Of a DNA stretch of 44,742 nucleotides, positions 9,049 to 17,154 are shown one piece after another. The notes beneath the pieces are model-generated. The model saw only the letters and a list, made by a program, of their open reading frames with translations, searched no databases and was not told the origin of the DNA. Position 1 is the stretch's first letter. Every line of letters starts with the position of its first letter. Where the stretch lies: the NCBI GenBank assembly GCA_020073365.1, contig JAIQFL010000049.1:1-44742 (forward strand), given 5' to 3'. This DNA comes from Terriglobia bacterium. Its GTDB lineage: Bacteria; Acidobacteriota; Terriglobia; Bryobacterales; Bryobacteraceae. The position numbers were made by a program, and so were the translations under genes.

Positions 9049-10824
9049 TCAATCACGCGCCCGATGAAAATAGGTGCTGTAACCTTCTCGCTGCACCTGG
9101 TAGAACGGTCGCATCCTGACCGTACCCGCGGTTGTGGCGCAGTCGAATTCCAGCGGCTTTCCGGACATAGGCTGCATTTTCGCCAACGCCGCCGCCGAGG
9201 CCGCCAAATCTTCGGGAGGATTGACCGCCACTAGCATCACCGGTCCCCGCATCGTCGCGACCGTATTCGGTGCGCGCTCCTCGATCGCTACAGTGCGCGT
9301 GGAGAAGGGCAGCTCCAATTCGATGGTGTCGCCCTTGCGCCACCGGCGCGTCAGTACGGCGAAGCCGCCGCGCTCCGCTTTCACGCGTTCTGCCTTGCCG
9401 TTTACGGCGATCCGGGCCGGCTTCTCCAGCCACGCTGGAATACGCAGCCGCACTGCGATCTCCACCGGCGACTCCGGCTCCACGCGAAACTCGATCTGTT
9501 CCGACTCCGGGTAGGTTGTTTTCTGCGTAAGTTTCACTGGCACGCCGTGGGGCTTCCAGCGCAACTCGCTCCCGGCATACAGATTGACGTACACACCCAG
9601 ACGGTCTTGGAAGTACAGGTTGAGTGGAAAATCGGCTACGGACTGCAGCAGCGTGCCCGCGCAACACGGCCATTTCGATTTGTAGTAGCTTTTTCGCGCC
9701 TTTGCCTGGTAGTCGGAGTAGTAGAAGTAACCGCCGTCGTCATCGGGGTCGAGGGCGCCGAGAATCGTGTTGTACAGCACGCGCTCCAACCCGTCGCCGT
9801 ATTTCGCGTCCCCCGTGAATGCCGTCAGATACCGCGCAAGCTTGGCGTGTGCGTAGAAGCAGCACGGCGTTTCGAAGTGGTTGTGCGTGGTGGTCAACGT
9901 AGCAGCCAATTCACCTGAACGCGGCTTGACGAACATCTCGTCGGCGGCCCACGCGCCCGAAGCGTACTGCTGCGTCCGCTCGATCATGTCCCACGCGTTG
10001 CGAATGGCGCGCAGGTACTTCTCGTCGCCCAGCACCTCGTACGCCTTCGCAGCGGAGCTCAGCGCGATCATATGGCTGTACCCGTGCCTACCCGGCAAAA
10101 CGTTCTCTCCGTTCGCGAGCGGTTCGAAGTAGCTGTCCAGCAGGTAGAGCTTGGCCATATCCAGAAACCGCGTGTCGCCAGTGAGCGCGTAGGTTTTGAA
10201 CAGATTCTCAGGTAGAACATAGGGCTCGTCGTACGGCAGTTGATGGACTCCGACTCGGTCGAAGGTGTGGTTCGGGATGAAACGAACACCGCCCTGAATC
10301 ACGCGCGGCAGCAGCGCCCGCGCCTCGTCCACGCGCGCGAGTGTCGCGGCGTCGAGCAGGCCGATTTCATACTTGTCGAGGACGTAGCACGCCCATGTGG
10401 CAATCGCCTTCGGGCTGGCGAACGGATTGTTGTCCTTCTCGAAAGTGGCGCCGTATCCGAGCACGAGCCGGCGCACTTTAGCGGCCGCCTCGGAATCGCC
10501 GGTAGCGGCGTGGATCCGCGATAGCCCCGAGATGAACTGGCCGATCAGATGGCCGGGCACGAAACCGTCGGCGTCATACCAGCCGCCCATGTCGCGTCCC
10601 GGAGCAGGTATCCCTGCACGTTGCCGGTAGACCTTCAACAGACGATCCACATCCAACTGAAGGAAGTGCGCGCGCATGCGCTCGTACATAGCGGCCAGAG
10701 GGCCTTCTGTCAAAGTGATCTGCGGGTAGCTGAACTCTCGCAATCTGAGGCGATCCTCGGGCTGCGCCCCTCCGGCAACGGCGCACGCGGCTGCGCTGAC
10801 GAGGAACGTTCGTCGGGAGAGCAT
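9049..10824 (-). CDS. Exported GH127-like (DUF1680) beta-L-arabinofuranosidase
   Basis: This protein of 591 residues opens with a twin-arginine-like leader (SRRTFLVSAAACAVAGGAQ). The body is the (alpha/alpha)6-barrel plus beta-sandwich of the DUF1680/GH127 family: GGWYDADGFVPGHLIGQFIS near residues 80-99, HNHFETPCCFYAHAKL near 314-329 and KWPCCAGTLLQS near 385-395, followed by beta-rich VRLRIPAWLEKP. In the characterised enzyme HypBA1 a glutamate and three cysteines bind zinc and one cysteine is the nucleophile. E318, C321/C322 and C387/C388 here occupy equivalent places, so the enzyme should be active. It would release beta-L-arabinofuranose from arabino-oligosaccharides in the periplasm. 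It is intact, unlike the neighbouring GH43-DUF1080 and oxidoreductase relics. Confidence 0.85.
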   Translation of the reverse strand: MLSRRTFLVSAAACAVAGGAQPEDRLRLREFSYPQITLTEGPLAAMYERMRAHFLQLDVDRLLKVYRQRAGIPAPGRDMGGWYDADGFVPGHLIGQFISGLSRIHAATGDSEAAAKVRRLVLGYGATFEKDNNPFASPKAIATWACYVLDKYEIGLLDAATLARVDEARALLPRVIQGGVRFIPNHTFDRVGVHQLPYDEPYVLPENLFKTYALTGDTRFLDMAKLYLLDSYFEPLANGENVLPGRHGYSHMIALSSAAKAYEVLGDEKYLRAIRNAWDMIERTQQYASGAWAADEMFVKPRSGELAATLTTTHNHFETPCCFYAHAKLARYLTAFTGDAKYGDGLERVLYNTILGALDPDDDGGYFYYSDYQAKARKSYYKSKWPCCAGTLLQSVADFPLNLYFQDRLGVYVNLYAGSELRWKPHGVPVKLTQKTTYPESEQIEFRVEPESPVEIAVRLRIPAWLEKPARIAVNGKAERVKAERGGFAVLTRRWRKGDTIELELPFSTRTVAIEERAPNTVATMRGPVMLVAVNPPEDLAASAAALAKMQPMSGKPLEFDCATTAGTVRMRPFYQVQREGYSTYFHRARD

Positions 10825-11728
10825 CCATCTATTATGACTCGGCCCCGGCTCCGCCTCCCCCGAGCGATACTCAATTCCGTGCCGCGGACCACTGATTCGC
10901 GAGCATCACGTTTTGGCGGAACCGGCGGATACCTGTGTCCCGCTGTAATCCCAAAAAGGGGCCATCTCGGCGAACGCTGGAAAGGCGGCCTGGTTCCTTG
11001 GGACGCCAGTCCAGAAGACAAAAGCCCGCTCCAATGAACCCGTTATCTGGTGATATCGGCAGCTACGGTTGTGTGCTGGTTCCCGCCGCTCGCTGCTGCA
11101 GTTCAGCTCGAAGCTCCGAACGCTCAGCCCCATCGCCCGCGAACTACTGAGTCGGACTGAAATCAATACGTTCGAACCGCAATGCATCGAGACCGCACCC
11201 AGGCCAACCAGTCATCTTAGACTCTGAAAGCACGTGACGTCGATGGTCCCCGACGTCATGTCCGGCGCCGGGTCGAGTCCGAAAAGAGGCCCGTCCGCGG
11301 CGTTATCACCTTCCATTGGTCCCTTCGGAAACCCACTGCTGTCCACGCATGCGTTCAGCCGCCATCGTCTTGAAAACGATGTACATGTCTTTGTTTGTGG
11401 TATACGTGCCTACCAACAGACGTGCCTACCAACAGACGAGCATGAACATTGCAGAACTGCTTGGATTGCGACGGAAGCGAGTCAACCTTACTATACTAGC
11501 GAACCCATCATGGTCGGTGATCGTTCCTTGGACGGTCAGTCTATCGCCGTCCGGGAGAATCTTTATCGTGGTGTTTTCGGCACGGTGAAACAGAAATCAA
11601 GAAACCGTGACCTTCCAGTGCCGAAGGTTGTGGTCCGCCATGCCGTGTTAAGGGAGGGGTGCTAGCCGTGTCGGCAACCCGATCCTGTCGATAAATGCTA
11701 CAATATTTTAGGGTCTTAATAACTTTTT
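10825..11728. other. Long intergenic region without a recognised gene
   Basis: About 900 bases separate the GH127 gene from the histidine-kinase operon. Several open frames of 70-160 codons overlap here, but none shows a domain or a good ribosome site. A minus-strand frame near 10930-11020 reads protein-like (NQAAFPAFAEMAPFWDYSG), family unknown. A 16-bp unit is tandemly duplicated at 11405-11436. The last 60 bases before the kinase are A/T-rich (ACAATATTTTAG, 11699-11710; TTAATAACTTTTT) and may include its promoter, with TACAAT (11698-11703) as a possible -10, but no good -35 was found. Confidence 0.45.
11405..11436. repeat. Tandem duplication of a 16-bp unit
   Basis: The unit CGTGCCTACCAACAGA occurs twice head to tail with no mismatch. 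Only two copies exist, so this looks like a local slippage duplication and not an array. Confidence 0.85.
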
Positions 11729-13297
11729 ATGCCGAGACGTCTCGGCCGGAAGCTGATGCTTTCGATCACGGTGATCGTCATCATCGTGGCGGCGGTTTCC
11801 GGGTTAGTCAACGTAAAAACCGAAGAGCAGCAACTGCTCAACACCATGATCCTCGGGGCGGACCAACTGTCCAAGGGAATCACCAGCGCCACCTGGCACG
11901 CCATGCTGGACGACCACCGCGAGGCGGCGTACGAGGTGATGCGAACCATTGCCCTGAAGCAGGGAATCGACCGCATCAGCATGTTCAACCGCGCGGGGCA
12001 GGTGATGTTCTCGACCAACGAACAAGATCGCCAGTCCTCGACGCCGACCCAGCTTGACCTCTCCACGCGTGTCCGCATCCGGCCCGGCCGGCTGGAGATG
12101 CTCACCCCGATCTACAACGAGAAGTCCTGCAGCCAGGCGGAATGCCACGCGCACCCTGCCAGCGTGAGGGTGCTGGGCGAGTTGGACCTCTCGCTAAACC
12201 TGGAATCGGTGGATCATGAAGTCGCCAGCATGAAGTTCCGCGTGCTCCTGGTGACGGGCGTGGAAATCACGCTGATCAGCCTGTTCATCATTTACTTTAC
12301 GCGCCGGTTCCTGGGCCGCCCCATCGAGAAGCTGATTGAAGGCTTCAAGGCGGTCAGCCAGATGGAGCTGGACAAGCCGCTCGACATCGTGGGCAGCAGC
12401 GAGGAACTGGACGAGCTGGCGCGCACGTTCGACGTGATGCGCGACCGGCTGCGCACGGCGCTCGCGGAGATCAATCAGTTCACCCAGAACCTGGAAACCA
12501 AGGTCGAGGAGCGCAGCCAGCAGCTCAAGGCGGCGCAGAAGAAGTTGGTGCACAACGACCGGCTGGCTTCGCTCGGCCAGCTCTCGGCCAGTGTGGCCCA
12601 CGAGATCAACAACCCCATCTCCGGCGTGCTGAATCTCTCGATGCTGCTGCAGCGGATGTTGAAGGACGACGGCGTTCCGCCGGCGCGGATCGAGGAGTTC
12701 CGGAAGTATCTTTCGCAGGTCACCAACGAGACGGCGCGGGTAGGGCGCATCGTGTCCGACCTGCTGGCCTTTTCAAGACGTTCGAAGCCGCAGCGCGTGC
12801 CGGCCGACCTGAATAAGATCGTGAAGATGACGCTTTCGCTCAGCCAGCACAAGATGAAGCTGAGCAATGTAGCGGTGGAGGCGCATCTCGCCGACGATCT
12901 TCCCGCGGCGCAATGCGACGCCTCTCAGATTCAGCAGGTGGTGCTGAACCTGCTACTGAACGCCGCTGAGGCCACCCAAGCCAGGAGCGAACGGAGTGTG
13001 GTGGTAAACACGGCTGCGGGCGAGGGCGAAGTACTGCTGACGGTGTCGGACAACGGCGAAGGCATCCGGCCAGAGAACCTCGCCCGGATCTTCGATCCGT
13101 TCTTCACCACCAAGTCGGAAGGCAAAGGCGTGGGATTGGGACTGGCGGTTTCATACGGGATCATCCAGGCGCATGGCGGCGATATCGAGGTGAAGAGCAA
13201 GGTGGGCGAGGGCACCACGTTCACCGTGACCCTGCCGCTCGAGCAGCATGCCAAGCCGAGCGAGCCGCCGCTCCTGGAGCTGGCCCGAAAGGAATGA
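11729..13297 (+). CDS. Membrane sensor histidine kinase with a CX4CH haem-like motif
   Basis: The protein has 522 residues. TM1 spans about 9-27, an extracytoplasmic sensor domain 28-170, TM2 about 171-191, and a HAMP domain 192-245 leads through a coiled coil (about 250-275) into the HisKA domain with phospho-accepting H291 (SVAHEINNPISG). The ATPase domain has an N box (QQVVLNLLLNAAEA, N411), DNGEGI, FDPFFTTK and GVGLGLAVSYG, so the kinase core is complete and NtrB-like. The sensor domain contains C134-SQAE-C139-H140 plus H142, a CX4CH arrangement known to attach haem c in some multihaem cytochromes. A haem or redox sensing role is inferred, not shown. It is first in an operon and overlaps the next gene by ATGA. 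Its partner is almost certainly the sigma-54 response regulator two genes down. Confidence 0.9.
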   Translation: MPRRLGRKLMLSITVIVIIVAAVSGLVNVKTEEQQLLNTMILGADQLSKGITSATWHAMLDDHREAAYEVMRTIALKQGIDRISMFNRAGQVMFSTNEQDRQSSTPTQLDLSTRVRIRPGRLEMLTPIYNEKSCSQAECHAHPASVRVLGELDLSLNLESVDHEVASMKFRVLLVTGVEITLISLFIIYFTRRFLGRPIEKLIEGFKAVSQMELDKPLDIVGSSEELDELARTFDVMRDRLRTALAEINQFTQNLETKVEERSQQLKAAQKKLVHNDRLASLGQLSASVAHEINNPISGVLNLSMLLQRMLKDDGVPPARIEEFRKYLSQVTNETARVGRIVSDLLAFSRRSKPQRVPADLNKIVKMTLSLSQHKMKLSNVAVEAHLADDLPAAQCDASQIQQVVLNLLLNAAEATQARSERSVVVNTAAGEGEVLLTVSDNGEGIRPENLARIFDPFFTTKSEGKGVGLGLAVSYGIIQAHGGDIEVKSKVGEGTTFTVTLPLEQHAKPSEPPLLELARKE

Positions 13298-13842
13298 GGT
13301 ACCTGTACGTGGGCGCGACGCCAGAAGTCGATCGGGAAGCGCTCACGGCGATCCGCGAGCGGGTTGCCACCGAATTCGGCGCGCCGGCGCGGGACCTGGA
13401 ACTTTTCGCCATTGAGTTTGCCTTCGACCGGGGCCGCCAGCAGTACGGGTCCATCCCGGTGCTGGAGATGCTGGGCCGGGTGTGCCCGCCGGACGCCTTG
13501 AAGTTGCTGGCCGTAACGGAGCACGACCTGTTTATTCCGGTGCTGACTTTCGTGTACGGGCACGCGCAGTTGGGCGGACGTTCCGCGGTGATTTCATTGG
13601 CGCGTTTGCGCCAGGAGTTTTACGGGCTTGCGCCCAATCGGGAGGTCTTTCTCGACCGGGCGTACAAGGAGGCGCTGCACGAAATCGGCCACACCTTCGG
13701 ACTGGTGCACTGCGCCGACCGGAGTTGTGCCATGGCGCTGGGGACGAACATCCGGCAGATCGATTTGAAGCGAGTCGCATTCTGCGCCTCGTGCGCGGCG
13801 CAGGTGCAAGTCGAGCGCCGGCCAAGGGAGTCAGAGAAATGA
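13294..13842 (+). CDS. amzA: Archaemetzincin-family zinc metalloprotease
   Basis: A 182-residue cytoplasmic protein without signal peptide. It carries the archaemetzincin active site HEIGHTFGLVHC at residues 129-140 (zinc ligands H129, H133, H139; catalytic base E130), followed by C140, C145, M147 and the CASC pair at 164-167, which form the family's second, structural zinc site. Length is typical. Archaemetzincins are aminopeptidase-like metzincins of unclear physiological substrate. Its ATG overlaps the kinase stop codon and its own stop overlaps the ATG of the response regulator, so all three are translationally coupled. This position between the two halves of a two-component system suggests a role in signal processing, which is inference only. 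Confidence 0.92.
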   Translation: MRYLYVGATPEVDREALTAIRERVATEFGAPARDLELFAIEFAFDRGRQQYGSIPVLEMLGRVCPPDALKLLAVTEHDLFIPVLTFVYGHAQLGGRSAVISLARLRQEFYGLAPNREVFLDRAYKEALHEIGHTFGLVHCADRSCAMALGTNIRQIDLKRVAFCASCAAQVQVERRPRESEK

Positions 13843-15197
13843 AAACTCACTGGCAGATATTGGTAGTGGATGACGAAGAGGTGATGTGCGAGTCGCTGGC
13901 GGCCTGGCTACGCGAGGATGGATACCTGGTGGACACCGCCGCTTCGGGGCGCGAGGCGATGGAGAAGGCGCGTGAGCGCGATTACGCCATCTATTTCGTG
14001 GACCTGAAGATGCCGGGCGGCATGGACGGCATCGAGACCATGATGCAGATCCGCCGGCTTCATACGGAAGCTTCGATCATCATCATTACGGCGTACGCCA
14101 CGGTGGACACGGCCATCACGGCGATGAAGGAGGGCGCGCAGGAGTATATCGTCAAGCCGTGCAATCCCGAGGAGATTTCGCTGCTGGTCAGCCGCATCAT
14201 CAAGGTGAAGAACCTGCAGCGGGAGAATACCATCCTGCGCAAGAAGCTGACGCGGCAATACTCGGTTCACGACGTGATCAGCAAGAATCCGAAGATGCAC
14301 GAAATCCTGGACCTGGCGCACGAAATCTCGAGTCTGCGGAGCACGGTGCTCATTCAGGGGGAAAGCGGTACGGGCAAGGAGATGGTCGCACGCGCCATCC
14401 ACAATTCGGGCGAGCGGGCGGCCAAGCCCTTCGTGGCGGTCTCGTGTGCGGCGCTGGCGGAGACGCTGCTGGAGTCGGAACTGTTCGGCCACGAGAAGGG
14501 CGCGTTCACGGGGGCTACTCAACAGAAGCACGGCAAATTCGAAATGGCCGGCGGCGGCACCATTTTTTTGGACGAGATCGGCGACATCTCACCCAAAGTC
14601 CAGGTGGATCTGCTGCGGGTCTTGCAGGAGCGCTGCTTTTATCGCGTGGGGGGCTCGGAGGAGGTGCGCGTGGACGTCCGGGTGATCGCAGCCACGCACG
14701 TGAACCTGCAGCAGGCCGTGGCCGACGGCAAGTTCCGGGACGATCTGTTCTACCGCCTGAATGTGATTGAAATCCGCATTCCGCCGCTGCGCGAGCGCCG
14801 GGAAGACATTCCGCTGCTGGCGCGCCATTTCATGGAGCGACTGTCGCACGAGTTGGGCAAGGACATCAGCGACATTTCCGAGGGCGCGCTCAAGGTTCTG
14901 ATGGACTACAACTGGCCGGGCAACGTGCGGGAGTTGGAGAACGCCGTGGAGCGCGCCATGGTGACCTGCCGCAGCCGCGGGCTGACGGAGGAGGACTTTT
15001 CGTTTCTGGCCCAGAATGGCAATGCGGCGAAGAGTCCGGCCATACCAGCCGGCATAACGCTGGCCGACATGGAGAAACTGCTGATTGTGGCGACGATTCA
15101 GCGCACCAACGGGAACATCAAGGAGTCGGCCGCGGTTCTGGGGATCGACCGGTCGACCTTGTACGAGAAGATCAAGAAGTACGAGATTTCGCGATAG
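13839..15197 (+). CDS. NtrC-type sigma-54-dependent response regulator
   Basis: The protein has 452 residues. I start at the ATG at 13839, which overlaps the preceding stop (ATGA) and has AGGGAG upstream; the longer open frame is a shadow. The receiver domain (about 1-120) shows VVDDEE, the phospho-acceptor in FVDLKMPGG and the conserved K in YIVKPCNP. The AAA+ domain (about 145-385) has Walker A GESGTGKE, the sigma-54 contact loop GAFTGA, Walker [12 protein letters not shown], and the arginine fingers in [12 protein letters not shown] Fis-type helix-turn-helix ([19 protein letters not shown]) ends the protein. It should activate sigma-54 promoters after phosphorylation by the kinase encoded 0.5 kb upstream. 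Its target genes are not identifiable here. Confidence 0.95.
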   Translation: MKTHWQILVVDDEEVMCESLAAWLREDGYLVDTAASGREAMEKARERDYAIYFVDLKMPGGMDGIETMMQIRRLHTEASIIIITAYATVDTAITAMKEGAQEYIVKPCNPEEISLLVSRIIKVKNLQRENTILRKKLTRQYSVHDVISKNPKMHEILDLAHEISSLRSTVLIQGESGTGKEMVARAIHNSGERAAKPFVAVSCAALAETLLESELFGHEKGAFTGATQQKHGKFEMAGGGTIFLDEIGDISPKVQVDLLRVLQERCFYRVGGSEEVRVDVRVIAATHVNLQQAVADGKFRDDLFYRLNVIEIRIPPLRERREDIPLLARHFMERLSHELGKDISDISEGALKVLMDYNWPGNVRELENAVERAMVTCRSRGLTEEDFSFLAQNGNAAKSPAIPAGITLADMEKLLIVATIQRTNGNIKESAAVLGIDRSTLYEKIKKYEISR

Positions 15198-15330
15198 GCC
15201 ATCCAGAAGCGTAGGCGGAACTGCGGCACCGGCTAGAAAGTGACCGGGCGGGGCAGGACGGGGACCAAGCCTCTGGCACGTCGCCAGGCCGACTCCACAG
15301 GTGATCGCCGGCGGCACGGTCATGCCGAGG

Positions 15331-16125
15331 CTACGGTGTTGGTCGAGGGTCCGCACGCTGTTCCGCTTCCGCCGACCTCAGCCGGGAGACAGCCAGGGAA
15401 CCGGCCACGCCAACCAGGAGGTCCACGCCGGCATGCAGTACCTGCCCCGGCAGCAGGCTTCCCACCAGGACGTACAAGATCGCAAGTTGGAGGCCTACGA
15501 AAACGGAGCGCAGCATCCCCTTGGCGCCCTGATATGCGTGCCCCACTCCGAACACAATCGCGCCGGCCACGACCGCGGCCCAAGTCGAACCGGTTGCCGC
15601 CAGCAGGATGTTCACGAGCCAGCCGCGGTACAGCATTTCCTCGCAGACTCCCGCTGTCAGACACACGGCCACAAAGGCCGCCATTTCCAGGCCGCAGCGT
15701 GGCGCCAACCACCTCAGTCGGCCAACTGCCGCAATGAGAGTCGCTGCCTTTGCCAGCCGGACACGCCTCAGAACGATCGGGGACACGACGGCGAGGACCA
15801 TCAGGAGGGCAAACGTCACGTCCAACGTCAGGTGTGCGTCTCCGAGACGTTCACCCGCATCGCCCGCCGAAAGCCCGTGGCGTCGCAGGATGAGCAGCAT
15901 CGCGGCTGAGAGAAGCCATTGCACCGAGACGACTCTTCCGTAAAGAGTCAGTTTCATTCGCAACGGAACAGCCTGATCGCCGCGAGCCAGCAGTTGGCGA
16001 AATCGAATATAGCCCAGGGTTGGAACGACGACCGCAAGCACAATGGTAAAGACCCACGCATCCCAACACGGCAGCAGTCCGCGCCATGCGATCAGAATCC
16101 TTGGATCGATCCCGGTTGTGACCAT
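15331..16125 (-). CDS. CPBP-family intramembrane glutamic protease
   Basis: A polytopic membrane protein of 264 residues with about seven hydrophobic segments. The CPBP (CAAX protease and bacteriocin-processing, ABI) motifs are all present: E162-E163-x3-R167 in CEEMLYRGW, FGVGH with H196, and HAGVD with H231 and D235. Members cleave peptide bonds within the membrane, with the glutamates activating water; substrates in bacteria are mostly unknown. Its 3-prime end faces the 3-prime end of the response-regulator operon (convergent, about 130 bases apart). The gene is separated by about 125 bases from the HD-GYP gene upstream, so the two could be cotranscribed. Confidence 0.85.
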   Translation of the reverse strand: MVTTGIDPRILIAWRGLLPCWDAWVFTIVLAVVVPTLGYIRFRQLLARGDQAVPLRMKLTLYGRVVSVQWLLSAAMLLILRRHGLSAGDAGERLGDAHLTLDVTFALLMVLAVVSPIVLRRVRLAKAATLIAAVGRLRWLAPRCGLEMAAFVAVCLTAGVCEEMLYRGWLVNILLAATGSTWAAVVAGAIVFGVGHAYQGAKGMLRSVFVGLQLAILYVLVGSLLPGQVLHAGVDLLVGVAGSLAVSRLRSAEAEQRADPRPTP

Positions 16126-16250
16126 GTCTGGGCCTCGGCCCTATTGCTGGCTGATTGTACCCCCGAAGACATATCTCGTGTGTCGAAGAGGACGACGCAC
16201 CGGATCGGCTCGCAGCAGGGTTGAAAGAAAGCCTGCCAATCCGTGGTGTT

Positions 16251-17087
16251 TCACGCCGGGAGCGTGGGCAGCATGTCGGCGGCCAGGAAGCTTTGCAGGT
16301 TCGCGAGCGAAGTCCGCATGCCATCCACACTGCGTTCGGGGGACGTCCAGTGCGGGGCGATCTTCGAGATCACATCCTTATGCAATTCGAGGAACGCCCG
16401 GACGATTCGCGGATCGCGCCAGCCGCGGTCGGTCTCCTCCTGAATGATCGCGAGCGTCTGACCCACCGGGTAGGCAGGCTTATATGGGCGCGGGCTGGAA
16501 AGCGCATCATAGATATCGACGATTTGCAGGATACGGGCCAGCAGCGGGATCTGCTCGCCGCGGAGGCCATCCGGATACCCGGAGCCATCCCACCGCTCGT
16601 GGTGGTGGCGGATGATCGGCAGCACTGGCGCCAGCGATTTCATGTGGCGGCAGATATCTTCTCCCCGGACGGTATGACTTCGCATGGTGACCCACTCCTC
16701 CGCGGTCAATGATCCGGGTTTGAACAGGATTGAATCGGGGATACCCACCTTTCCCACGTCGTGCAGATAACCACCGCGATAGAGCGCCACCAATTGCGAG
16801 CGAGCCAGCCCCATGGCGACCCCCAGCGCTACGCCGATGAAAGCCAGCCGCTCGCAGTGCCCGCCGGTGTGGCGGTCGCGCTGCTCCACTGCCAGAGCGA
16901 GTGCGAAGAGAGTCTCCTCGGTCTCGTCGATGGCGAACTCGGTTGAGGCCGTCGCCCCGGGCGCGGCGGCGCGGTTGGACGCCGGCTTCAGCAAGGCGCG
17001 CCAGGGTTCTTGGCCGCACGCCAGGGCCGGCTTGCAGGAAGGTCGTAACCTTTTGTTTAAGGCCTGTTTATCCGACCTACCATCCAT
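16251..17087 (-). CDS. HD-GYP domain protein, predicted cyclic-di-GMP phosphodiesterase
   Basis: The 278-residue protein carries a complete HD-GYP domain from about residue 55: H109-D110-x2-K113 in YLHDVGKVGIPD, HHHERWDGSGYPDGLRG around 161-177 with the GYP triplet at 170-172, and ARILQIVDIYDAL downstream. The first 50 residues have no recognisable sensor or receiver domain and may be a disordered or regulatory tail; the true start could lie somewhat downstream. The last 60 residues (after about 220) resemble the C-termini of RpfG-like proteins. It should hydrolyse cyclic di-GMP to pGpG or GMP in the cytoplasm. No receiver domain is attached, so its input is unclear. Confidence 0.88.
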   Translation of the reverse strand: MDGRSDKQALNKRLRPSCKPALACGQEPWRALLKPASNRAAAPGATASTEFAIDETEETLFALALAVEQRDRHTGGHCERLAFIGVALGVAMGLARSQLVALYRGGYLHDVGKVGIPDSILFKPGSLTAEEWVTMRSHTVRGEDICRHMKSLAPVLPIIRHHHERWDGSGYPDGLRGEQIPLLARILQIVDIYDALSSPRPYKPAYPVGQTLAIIQEETDRGWRDPRIVRAFLELHKDVISKIAPHWTSPERSVDGMRTSLANLQSFLAADMLPTLPA

Positions 17088-17154
17088 AAAACTATTGCAT
17101 ATATCGACCGAGCGCTGGGAAAGACTAGAGTACTACTGCAAAAATCTTCCGGTC

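Noticed and set aside
11405..11436. Possible CRISPR-like repeat
   Set aside because: Only two adjacent units with no spacer.
16126..16250. Promoter or riboswitch between CPBP and HD-GYP genes
   Set aside because: No credible -35/-10 pair or conserved RNA structure was recognised in about 125 bases.
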